From NCBI GenBank assembly GCA_905236405.1, contig CAJOQB010000231.1:1-13329 (forward strand): a stretch of DNA of 13,329 bases, in the 5' to 3' direction. A program made the position numbers and the translations under genes. Source of the DNA: an uncultured Bacteroidales bacterium. GTDB lineage: Bacteria > Bacteroidota > Bacteroidia > Bacteroidales > P3. The notes beneath the pieces were generated by a model. That model was not told the DNA's origin and did no database searches. It was given only the letters and a program-made list of their open reading frames with translations. The first letter of the stretch is position 1. Each line of letters opens with the position of its first letter. Below, one piece after another: positions 1-5,880 of this stretch.

Positions 1-80
1 GAGGTAACATCATTGTGCTGTGCCAACAGAGTGGCGATACTGAGACCGACATAGCCGGTACCTGCAACAGAGATTTTCAT
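1..80 (-). CDS. ugd: UDP-glucose 6-dehydrogenase, N-terminal part (cut by window edge)
   Basis: Only the first 26 codons are in the window; the gene runs off the left edge. The protein starts MKISVAGTGYVGLSIATLLA, which is the glycine-rich GxGYVG dinucleotide-binding start of the UDP-glucose/GDP-mannose dehydrogenase family. Family members oxidise the C6 hydroxyl of a UDP-sugar to a carboxylate with NAD+, giving UDP-glucuronate or a similar acidic sugar for capsule or exopolysaccharide. The start codon is the ATG at 78-80, which sets the GxG motif the usual few residues from the N-terminus. It lies 45 bases downstream of the polysaccharide export gene on the same strand, with no terminator between them, so one operon is likely. 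The exact substrate (UDP-glucose or UDP-N-acetylmannosamine type) cannot be decided from 26 residues. Confidence 0.85.
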   Translation of the reverse strand, partial: MKISVAGTGYVGLSIATLLAQHNDVT

Positions 81-125
81 ATTTGAGCAATTATTATTGA
101 CGAAGGGATTGTCTTTAGTTTTGTT

Positions 126-974
126 TTATTCGTTAGCAACTTTTATCAACCTATATGATCTGGCGAGAATAACTCGAACTGATTGGCTGACAATATTGAT
201 GTATGCTGTAGTATTAGGGTCGTAGGTGGCAGACTTCTTCTTTATCTTGTTGGGCTCCACGTAGACAATATCGTTAGGTTGAAGATAGTAGAACGGGGAG
301 TCAAGAAAATCATATTTAGTCAAGTCGAGTTCTCCTATCACTTGCTGCCCTTGGACGGAACGAATGACTTTGACATTGGTGCGTTGCCCATAGATGGTCA
401 TGTCTCCGCTTAAGGCAAGGGCTTCGAGGATTGTCAGACGTTCACCCAACACATGGTAAAGTGCGGGCTTTGCCACTTCACCAGTAACCGTCACCCTGAA
501 GTTCTGAATGCGAGTGTTTACGGTAGCATCTTTGACATATCCTTCGACACGCAAACGGTTCTGAATGTAATGACTCAACGAATCAGGCGTCAAGCCCTCT
601 GCATGAATGATTCCCAAAATAGGAAAGGGAAACGAACCGTATTCATCCACAAGATAGGTATTGGAAACAGAAACACCATTAGTACCACGAGATGAGTATT
701 GAGAAGGGTTTACTTGCTGATTGCCGACCTTTACACTCCTGCTTGTTTCAAGATTGAACGGCATAACAGACTCTGCATCCACACTCATCACTTCGATATG
801 CAATTGATCACCTGCATGGATGCTTGTGGTATACTCATTGAGAATTCTTTGTGCCTGCTCTCGCTGTGCATCGGCAATGTATGCAATGGGTTCCTGTTGA
901 CGACAACTCGAAACAGCCAAAGAAACAAGCACTATTACACTAAAAAGAAAAGTATTTCGATTCATTTTCGTCAT
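126..974 (-). CDS. Wza-like polysaccharide export lipoprotein
   Basis: The 282-residue protein has a lipoprotein signal peptide: a charged start, a hydrophobic run at about residues 9-20 and a lipobox ending at Cys24 (AVSSC). A Poly_export-type domain follows from about residue 50 (DQLHIEV), then an SLBB-type beta-grasp domain at about residues 158-205 (VTVTGEVAKPALY, then LTILEALALSG). Family members form the outer-membrane channel through which capsule or exopolysaccharide leaves the cell. The C-terminal segment, about residues 258-280, is mildly hydrophobic and amphipathic, as expected for a Wza-type outer-membrane helix. The start could be the ATG at 972-974 or the one three codons later (963-965); both keep the signal peptide. 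A long leader with a promoter candidate lies upstream, and ugd follows directly. Confidence 0.88.
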   Translation of the reverse strand: MTKMNRNTFLFSVIVLVSLAVSSCRQQEPIAYIADAQREQAQRILNEYTTSIHAGDQLHIEVMSVDAESVMPFNLETSRSVKVGNQQVNPSQYSSRGTNGVSVSNTYLVDEYGSFPFPILGIIHAEGLTPDSLSHYIQNRLRVEGYVKDATVNTRIQNFRVTVTGEVAKPALYHVLGERLTILEALALSGDMTIYGQRTNVKVIRSVQGQQVIGELDLTKYDFLDSPFYYLQPNDIVYVEPNKIKKKSATYDPNTTAYINIVSQSVRVILARSYRLIKVANE

Positions 975-1139
975 TCTTCTACATGATTAAAGCTCCCTAT
1001 CGTAATAACCTGATACAAATATATTAATAATAATCAAAAGGAGACTTTGTTATACGCTACCGCCCCGTCAGTCCCAAATCAATAAAAGTCAAACATTTGA
1101 CCATAGGGACGACGTAACCTGTTAACATATTTTAAACTG
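975..1139 (-). other. Untranslated leader upstream of the polysaccharide export gene
   Basis: These 165 bases lie between the export gene start and the promoter candidate at 1140-1168. No ORF with a plausible start is seen here. A second, weaker -7-like match (TATATTTG on the minus strand, plus positions 1016-1023) lies nearer the gene but lacks a -33 box at the right distance, so the leader may be either about 160 or about 40 bases long. Long leaders upstream of capsule genes in Bacteroidales are known places for antitermination control; no such element can be shown here. Confidence 0.3.
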
Positions 1140-1168
1140 CAAAGATACACTTTTTTTCAAAACACAAA
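1140..1168 (-). promoter_or_regulatory. Bacteroidota-type promoter candidate for the polysaccharide export operon
   Basis: On the minus strand the sequence reads TTTG (plus 1165-1168), 17 bases, then TATCTTTG (plus 1140-1147). The -7 box fits TAnnTTTG exactly. The spacer is two bases shorter than the usual 19. Transcription would begin near 1133 and run into the export gene. Confidence 0.45.
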
Positions 1169-1284
1169 TAAATGTATATAAAATTATCATTCCCCTTCTT
1201 TGTTGATATCTATTCAAAGCACTACTTTTCAAGCGACAAAAAGAAGAGAAAAAAATGACTATTTCATAGTTTTTCCAACTCTGA

Positions 1285-1491
1285 TGTAACGATAGCCTTA
1301 ACGATAACCTTAACGAAAACGAAAACGAAAACGTTGCGCAAAGCGAGAGGAGAGTAATCCCGTTCACTATCCCGAGCCAAAGTAATGTCAGCAAAGCTAA
1401 CCTTATCGATAACGATAACCTTAAGGATAACGAAAACGATAACAATAACCTTAACCTTAACGAAAACCAAAACGATGACCTTAACGATAAC
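1285..1491. repeat. Hexanucleotide repeat tract (NNNAAC type) split by a 63-base insert
   Basis: Reading the plus strand in steps of six from 1285, almost every unit is a variant of CTTAAC, GATAAC or GAAAAC. Eight units fill 1285-1332. A non-repetitive segment of 63 bases (1333-1395) follows, then sixteen more units to 1491. The repeat phase resumes after the insert with a shift of three bases, because 63 is a multiple of three but not of six. Because no unit makes a stop in some frames, long meaningless ORFs cross the tract. It sits between the tRNA-Ser terminator and the promoter of the polysaccharide export gene. Its function is unknown. Confidence 0.85.
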
Positions 1492-1492
1492 G

Positions 1493-1533
1493 AAAAAAAA
1501 CGTCAAAAAGAGGTGTTATGACTCTTTTTGACG
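1493..1533 (-). terminator. Rho-independent terminator after tRNA-Ser
   Basis: A perfect 12-base inverted repeat (CGTCAAAAAGAG at 1501-1512 and its complement at 1522-1533) encloses a 9-base loop. On the minus strand it is followed at once by eight T residues (plus 1493-1500). This is a strong intrinsic terminator for transcription leaving tRNA-Ser, starting 13 bases past the tRNA 3' end. Confidence 0.9.
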
Positions 1534-1546
1534 TTTCTTGGTCGAG

Positions 1547-1631
1547 CGGAAAGAGAGGGATTCGAACCCCCGGACCCGTGAAGGTCAACGGTTTTCAAGA
1601 CCGCCGCGTTCGACCACTCCGCCATCTTTCC
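1547..1631 (-). tRNA. tRNA-Ser(UGA)
   Basis: The minus strand folds as a class II tRNA of 85 bases. The acceptor strand GGAAAGA (plus 1625-1631) pairs with TCTTTCC (plus 1548-1554), with discriminator G. The anticodon arm is GCGGT-CTTGAAA-ACCGT, giving anticodon TGA, which reads UCA and related serine codons. There is a long variable arm, and the T loop is TTCGAAT. CCA is not encoded. A TATCTTTG box six bases upstream and a perfect terminator downstream suggest that it is transcribed on its own, although the sugar transferase gene upstream could read through into it. Confidence 0.96.
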
Positions 1632-1636
1632 GTTTG

Positions 1637-1644
1637 CAAAGATA
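1637..1644 (-). promoter_or_regulatory. -7 promoter box of tRNA-Ser
   Basis: TATCTTTG on the minus strand fits the Bacteroidota -7 consensus TAnnTTTG and lies six bases upstream of the mature tRNA 5' end. No TTTG is seen at the normal -33 distance, so the promoter is only half supported. Confidence 0.5.
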
Positions 1645-1683
1645 CTACTTTTTTGCTTCCTGCGTGTTTTTTCGATAAAAAAA

Positions 1684-3111
1684 CTATTTTCCTCGCCCTT
1701 GCAGCACAATCAACACTGTATATATCAGAATCTTGATATCGGTTGCAATTGACATATTCTCCAAATAGAGGAGGTCGTAGCGAAGACGTTCGATCATCTG
1801 GTCGACATTCTCGGCATAGCCATATTTCACCTGCCCCCACGAGGTGATGCCTGGCTTGACCTTTTGTAGAAGAAGATACTCGGGGGCTCGCTCGACAATC
1901 TGATCGATAAAGAACTGCCGCTCGGGACGAGGGCCGACCAACGTCATTGTGCCACGCAATACATTGTAGAATTGCGGTATTTCATCCAACCGCACCTTTC
2001 GCATGAAACGACCAAAGGGAGTGATGCGAGGATCGTTGTCGCTGGAGAGTGCAGGACCCGACTTCTCCGCATCCACATACATGGAACGGAACTTGTGCAT
2101 CTTGAAAGGCTTCCCATGATAGCCGATACGTTCCTGTGCATAGAAAACAGGGCCTGGCGAGGTACATTTCACGATAATCGCCGTCACAAGAAAAACCGGC
2201 GAGAGCAGCACCAACGCCAATGCCGATACCACAATGTCGCACACACGTTTGACAGAATACTGCCATTCCTCCATCAGACGAGTGTTGATGGTAATCAGCG
2301 GCGAATGGAATATCGACTTAACTTTTACCGAACCATAGATAATGTCACGCAGGTCGGGCGTAATCTTGATGATGACATCGTCGCGACGGTCGAGCATCTG
2401 AATAATCTCACGAATCTTCTCCTGCTCATAATCCTCGACTGCGATCACCACCTCCTCAACCTTGTACTTCTCAATCAGTTGGTTGATTTCACTTACACTT
2501 CCCAGATGCGGCATGACGCTCCGCAATTGCTCTTCGATATGGCCGTTGACCGTCACAAACCCGACAAAAAGGTTGCCCGAGTAAATCTCCTGACCATCCA
2601 GCTCGAGATAGGTCTGATATGCCTTGTCTTTGCTGCCTATCAGAATAGTCGGAAATCCTATCTGTCGCGTGTGAATCAGGCGAGCCGTATGGGTAGTGAT
2701 GATGACTCGGAAAAGATAGGTGAGCGAGAAATGGATGACGAGCAAGAATAAGAACGAAAGATAGTAGTTTCTATAAGATGCAATCGCGTCGTCGAGCAGC
2801 AGCACGAAAAAGATGACGATGACTCCGATGATGGAGGCCGAAGCCGTCTGTTCCAACTCTTTGAGACGCGACTTGCGGTAGACATCCTTGTATGTTCCTT
2901 GCATGGCATAGAGGATGACCCATGCAATGGGGATAATCACAATGCCCCACCAAAAATTGGCATCTTGAAACACCTGGTTGACATCGTGAAAAGTGTTGTT
3001 CTCAATGGAGGTCTTTCGAAACAGGAACAAAGACGCCCATGCCACCAATGCCGACAGCACATCGCAAACCACATATTTTGTCACCTGACGTCGCGAATTC
3101 ATCTGAGCCAT
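1684..3111 (-). CDS. Polyprenyl-phosphate glycosylphosphotransferase (WbaP/WcaJ-type initiating sugar transferase)
   Basis: This membrane enzyme would move a sugar-1-phosphate from a UDP-sugar to undecaprenyl phosphate, the first step of capsule or exopolysaccharide assembly. With the ATG at 3109-3111 the protein has 475 residues. There are four N-terminal membrane segments (about 11-31, 53-70, 93-107, 116-136), a Rossmann-like middle domain (about 150-260), a fifth hydrophobic segment (about 293-314) and the C-terminal bacterial sugar transferase domain. That domain shows KFRSMYVDAE (340-349), the catalytic-type Asp-Glu pair in RLDEIPQFYNVLRG (D376, E377), GPRPE (393-397) and KPGITSWGQV (419-428). 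The frame stays open upstream only to a TTG, so the ATG is preferred; another ATG lies three codons inside. It starts 39 bases after the upstream lipoprotein stop. Sugar specificity cannot be read from the sequence. Confidence 0.92.
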   Translation of the reverse strand: MAQMNSRRQVTKYVVCDVLSALVAWASLFLFRKTSIENNTFHDVNQVFQDANFWWGIVIIPIAWVILYAMQGTYKDVYRKSRLKELEQTASASIIGVIVIFFVLLLDDAIASYRNYYLSFLFLLVIHFSLTYLFRVIITTHTARLIHTRQIGFPTILIGSKDKAYQTYLELDGQEIYSGNLFVGFVTVNGHIEEQLRSVMPHLGSVSEINQLIEKYKVEEVVIAVEDYEQEKIREIIQMLDRRDDVIIKITPDLRDIIYGSVKVKSIFHSPLITINTRLMEEWQYSVKRVCDIVVSALALVLLSPVFLVTAIIVKCTSPGPVFYAQERIGYHGKPFKMHKFRSMYVDAEKSGPALSSDNDPRITPFGRFMRKVRLDEIPQFYNVLRGTMTLVGPRPERQFFIDQIVERAPEYLLLQKVKPGITSWGQVKYGYAENVDQMIERLRYDLLYLENMSIATDIKILIYTVLIVLQGRGK

Positions 3112-3150
3112 AGAGAGAGACCTGTTCGTTGTTAAAAGTCGAAACAAAGA

Positions 3151-4071
3151 TTACATCACCACCACCTTGACATTATCTATCAAGAATTTGCCCTCCTTTC
3201 CCGTATCGTTATAGATGGCGAACCACAACTTGAGATAGGGATAGTATGAATACCAACTCCACAAGCGCCCAAGCACAATGTAGTACTTCTCCCATCCCGT
3301 AGAGGGAGCCGTACGGGTGTATGCCGAAGTGTCCACCACAGGACCTCCACGATACGTGGGGTTGCTGAACCCGACCTTGAAGTTAAAGTCGCTCCACACA
3401 TCCATCTCAAGATAGATATAGGCACTGGGGTCGCTGACATAGAAACTGTCGACAGAAGTAAACGACTTCCGCCGTTCGTCGGCACTCATCCGCACCACAC
3501 CACATCCACGACCACTCCTCACCGTGTCGGATTGGTTGGAAATCCTATGGATTACCGACTCGGGTTTGAAACGGATTGTACTCTCCCACGGCTCGAAAAA
3601 CTCTTGGAACTTCACGCTCATCGCCTGATGCGACTTATAGTGAGTAGTGACTGTACCCAACGAGGTGATGCTGTCGGGTGCAAAACGGACATCGTTGATG
3701 GTGACCTGTTGGTAATAGGGGTAGTAGATGCGAGCGCCACTAATGCCGCTTTGCGGTACACAAGGCGAGACACGAACACGGTCGACATTGCCCTGTTTCA
3801 GAATGGGAACCGTGCATGGAAGCGTAAAGACACCCAACACCTGCTCAGCCGTATCGCCCTCTTGCCAGATGACAATCTCTGCCGCATCGATGTTGTGGGT
3901 GAAGAAGCCGTCTTCAGTACTCCACGAGTCATTGGGGTCGTTGGCCAATGCAATGGAGTCGATATGCAGATAGGCAGGAATATGCTGGTCGCCCTCATAA
4001 TTTGAACATCCCACCATCGCCAGCAATGCCAACCCTGTCAATATGTAGTATAATGTTGTTCTTATTTTCAT
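3151..4071 (-). CDS. Uncharacterised Bacteroidales lipoprotein
   Basis: I do not recognise a named family. The 306-residue protein begins with a lipoprotein signal peptide ending at Cys22 (LLAMVGC), so it is probably anchored to the outer membrane or displayed on the surface. The body is rich in aromatic residues and short beta-strand-like stretches. Near the C-terminus it has many Trp and Tyr residues (LGRLWSWYSYYPYLKLWFAI) and closes with FLIDNVKVVV, an ending often seen in jelly-roll, carbohydrate-binding-like domains; that is a resemblance, not an identification. It lies 67 bases after the EamA permease stop and 39 bases before the sugar transferase, on the same strand and without a visible terminator. 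It may share their transcript, and a link to surface polysaccharide is possible but unproven. Confidence 0.75.
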   Translation of the reverse strand: MKIRTTLYYILTGLALLAMVGCSNYEGDQHIPAYLHIDSIALANDPNDSWSTEDGFFTHNIDAAEIVIWQEGDTAEQVLGVFTLPCTVPILKQGNVDRVRVSPCVPQSGISGARIYYPYYQQVTINDVRFAPDSITSLGTVTTHYKSHQAMSVKFQEFFEPWESTIRFKPESVIHRISNQSDTVRSGRGCGVVRMSADERRKSFTSVDSFYVSDPSAYIYLEMDVWSDFNFKVGFSNPTYRGGPVVDTSAYTRTAPSTGWEKYYIVLGRLWSWYSYYPYLKLWFAIYNDTGKEGKFLIDNVKVVVM

Positions 4072-4138
4072 GTTTCTTATAACGAACGTTCATTTCTTTT
4101 ATTGCCAAACACAGTAAAAAAAGGGATTTGTCCGCCTA

Positions 4139-5056
4139 TTAGGTCTTTCGATGTGCCAAAAACAAGCCGACAAAGACCACCGCCATACCCAGCACCTTTG
4201 TCCAAGGCGACAACGTCTCTTGCCCAATGGCCACAGCCAACAGGAGAGAGAAGACCGGAACCAGATTGTCGTAGACAGATGCCACCGTAGGGCTCAATCG
4301 CTTCACGCCATAGTTGAAGCAGATATGGGCTATGGTGCTGCAGAGAATACCGAGGAAAGCCAGTTTGAGGAACATCGGCAACGAGAAAGAGAGCTGCATC
4401 AGCGCCTCGCGGTCTTTCAACAACATGATAGGGACAAAATACAGCAACGAGATAGCATTCAGATAGGAGGTGATGGTGAGAGGTTGATAACGTTCCAACA
4501 CTTTCGCGAGAATCAACGTGTAAGCCACAGCGACAAACACCGCGACAATCAGACAAAGTACCCCTAAGGGGTTGACGCTGATTTCCATTTGAGGTCCCAG
4601 CATCATCAGCACGATGCCTATCAGCGACAGCGACACACCCACGATGAGGACGGGACGCACCTTCTCTTTGAACACCAACGCCATACCGAAGGGGACGACC
4701 AACGGAATAGTGGCGATGATGATGGAGGAGAGGACGCTGCCAACCATCTTCACTCCAAATGTCTCGAAGATGCTGTACAAGAATGGCTCAAAGAACGACA
4801 GCACAAAGAAAATCCAAATATCACGACGATCGATTCGTTTCAACCGACGAGTGACAGCCAGAATCGGTATGGTCAGCAGGGTGGCAAACGTCAAACGACC
4901 CGTCATCAGAATGGCTGGCGTGATGGTCGGTTCGGTCTCAATCAAACTGCGTGTGAAGATAAACGAGCATCCCCACAGCATCGAAGACAGCAACAATGCC
5001 AACTTATATATCAGCGTGTTCTCTTTTTTTTCTCCTTTATTTTCTTGTATATCCAT
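4139..5056 (-). CDS. EamA-family (drug/metabolite transporter superfamily) permease
   Basis: The 305-residue protein is almost wholly hydrophobic, with about ten membrane-spanning segments arranged as two repeated halves. This is the typical size and layout of EamA/RhaT-like transporters of the inner membrane. Family signatures visible include LLSSMLWGCSFIFTR near residue 20 in the first half, and the second-half pattern with SPTVASVYDNLVPVFSLLLA (about 254-273) followed by a last helix and the basic end AHRKT. Members export or import small metabolites such as amino acids or drugs; the substrate cannot be inferred. The first residues are polar (MDIQENKGEKKEN). The gene diverges from the metallophosphoesterase across a 52-base gap that holds promoters for both directions, and the lipoprotein gene follows downstream. 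Confidence 0.9.
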   Translation of the reverse strand: MDIQENKGEKKENTLIYKLALLLSSMLWGCSFIFTRSLIETEPTITPAILMTGRLTFATLLTIPILAVTRRLKRIDRRDIWIFFVLSFFEPFLYSIFETFGVKMVGSVLSSIIIATIPLVVPFGMALVFKEKVRPVLIVGVSLSLIGIVLMMLGPQMEISVNPLGVLCLIVAVFVAVAYTLILAKVLERYQPLTITSYLNAISLLYFVPIMLLKDREALMQLSFSLPMFLKLAFLGILCSTIAHICFNYGVKRLSPTVASVYDNLVPVFSLLLAVAIGQETLSPWTKVLGMAVVFVGLFLAHRKT

Positions 5057-5074
5057 ATATTATTCCTATTTTTG
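5044..5074 (+). promoter_or_regulatory. Promoter of the metallophosphoesterase gene
   Basis: CTTG (5044-5047; consensus TTTG) is followed by 19 bases and TATTTTTG (5067-5074), which fits TAnnTTTG. Transcription would start near 5081, about 28 bases before the ATG at 5109. The -33 box lies within the first codons of the divergent permease gene. Confidence 0.55.
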
Positions 5075-5092
5075 CATCCGCAAAAGGTTTTG

Positions 5093-5100
5093 CAAAAGTA
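5093..5100 (-). promoter_or_regulatory. -7 box candidate for the EamA permease gene
   Basis: On the minus strand TACTTTTG fits TAnnTTTG and would start transcription near 5086, about 30 bases before the permease ATG. No TTTG lies at the normal -33 distance (about 5120), which would fall inside the phosphoesterase coding region. Confidence 0.35.
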
Positions 5101-5108
5101 CTAAAAAA

Positions 5109-5606
5109 ATGAAACGCATAGGAATATTGTCAGACACACACGGTACTGTACCCCGTCAAGTGTACACCTTCTTCAAAGACTGCGACGAACTCTGGCACGC
5201 CGGCGATATGGGTTATGGCGTGTTGCAGACGTTACAGGAGTTCAAGCCCGTTGTGGGCGTCTATGGTAACACCGACGGGCCCGACGTCCGCAACTATATG
5301 CCTCGCACACAACTCTTCACTTGTGATGGGTTGAAAGTGCTGATGACCCATATCGGAGGTTATCCCAATCATTACGAACGGAGCATCCTCCCCATCATCG
5401 AGCACGACCACCCCGACATCTTTGTCAGCGGCCATTCCCACATCCTCAAAGTGATGTACGACAACAAATATAACCTGCTGCACATCAATCCGGGTGCCGC
5501 CGGCATGTCGGGATTTCACAAAGTGTCGACATTGGTTCGTTTTGTCATCGACGGCACACCGAAAGATTTGGAGATAATGGAATTCCCCAAGTTCCCCACC
5601 GAATAA
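5109..5606 (+). CDS. YfcE/MJ0936-type metallophosphoesterase
   Basis: The 165-residue protein is a small calcineurin-like phosphoesterase. All blocks of the two-metal centre are visible: SDTHG (D9, H11), HAGDMG (D33), GNTD (N54), the histidine in MTHIGG (H81) and SGHSH (H109, H111), then the family's closing NPGAAG (128-132 region). Members of this family hydrolyse phosphodiesters with Mn2+ or similar metals in the cytoplasm; the natural substrate is usually unknown. The frame stays open far upstream, back to about 4614, but that stretch is antisense to the permease. The ATG at 5109-5111 was chosen because the protein then starts MKRIGILSDTHG, exactly as family members do, and because the promoter lies just upstream. 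It appears to be monocistronic. Confidence 0.94.
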   Translation: MKRIGILSDTHGTVPRQVYTFFKDCDELWHAGDMGYGVLQTLQEFKPVVGVYGNTDGPDVRNYMPRTQLFTCDGLKVLMTHIGGYPNHYERSILPIIEHDHPDIFVSGHSHILKVMYDNKYNLLHINPGAAGMSGFHKVSTLVRFVIDGTPKDLEIMEFPKFPTE

Positions 5607-5668
5607 TACACCTTATATTATATATAGGGCGGGGAAAGGGTCATTTTTCTCTTCCTGTCAAAAAAAAA

Positions 5669-5699
5669 TTTGCCAGTTTCAGAAAAGTGTGTACTTTTG
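5669..5699 (+). promoter_or_regulatory. Promoter of tRNA-Leu
   Basis: TTTG (5669-5672), a 19-base spacer and TACTTTTG (5692-5699) match the Bacteroidota sigma-ABfr consensus exactly. Transcription would start near 5706, leaving a leader of about 45 bases that is removed from the mature tRNA at 5752. Confidence 0.78.
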
Positions 5700-5751
5700 C
5701 AAACGCAAACGAGGGAAGAGTCACCCCTCTCCGATGCAGTAAAACACTGAT

Positions 5752-5835
5752 GCCCAGGTGGCGGAATAGGTAGACGCGTCGGTCTCAAAAACCGATGAGG
5801 TAACACTCGTGCCGGTTCGACCCCGGCCCCGGGTA
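5752..5835 (+). tRNA. tRNA-Leu(CAA)
   Basis: The 84-base sequence folds as a class II tRNA. The anticodon arm is TCGGT-CTCAAAA-ACCGA, giving anticodon CAA for UUG codons. There is a D arm with GGCGGAATAGGTAGACGC, a long variable arm, and T arm GCCGG-TTCGACC-CCGGC. The acceptor strands GCCCAGG (5752-5758) and CCCGGGT (5828-5834) pair except for an A-C mismatch at the fifth pair and a G-U at the first; the discriminator is A. CCA is not encoded. It is flanked by its own promoter and terminator. Confidence 0.95.
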
Positions 5836-5839
5836 CTGA

Positions 5840-5880
5840 ACAACAAAGGCTCTCAAAAGAGAGCCTTTGTTGTCTTATTT
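5840..5880 (+). terminator. Terminator hairpin of tRNA-Leu, probably shared with the convergent gene
   Basis: A perfect 15-base inverted repeat (5840-5854 and 5859-5873) encloses the loop AAAA. On the plus strand a T-rich run follows (CTTATTTGTTT), ending transcription four bases beyond the tRNA. The stop codon of the convergent thioredoxin-like gene (5875-5877) adjoins the hairpin, so the same hairpin probably ends or protects that transcript too, although no T run follows it on the minus strand. Confidence 0.88.

Noticed and set aside
1285..1491. CRISPR array
   Set aside because: The units are only six bases long, variable and contiguous, with no spacers of constant length and no cas genes nearby.
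1122..1506. Two minus-strand ORFs (107 and 80 residues) rich in Leu-Ser-Arg or Val-Ile-Lys repeats
   Set aside because: They are translations of the hexamer repeat tract in two frames. The repeat has no stop codon in these frames, so length is no evidence for coding.
1503..1840. ORFs crossing tRNA-Ser on both strands
   Set aside because: They are translations of the tRNA itself; peptides such as MAEWSNAAVLKTVD are a common annotation artefact of tRNA-Ser genes.
1493..1840. Integration site of a mobile element at tRNA-Ser
   Set aside because: No integrase gene and no direct repeat of the tRNA 3' end were seen within the window.
4614..5108. N-terminal extension of the phosphoesterase frame upstream of 5109
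   Set aside because: The stretch is antisense to the permease gene, and the family starts directly with the SDTHG strand. The promoter also lies downstream of this stretch.
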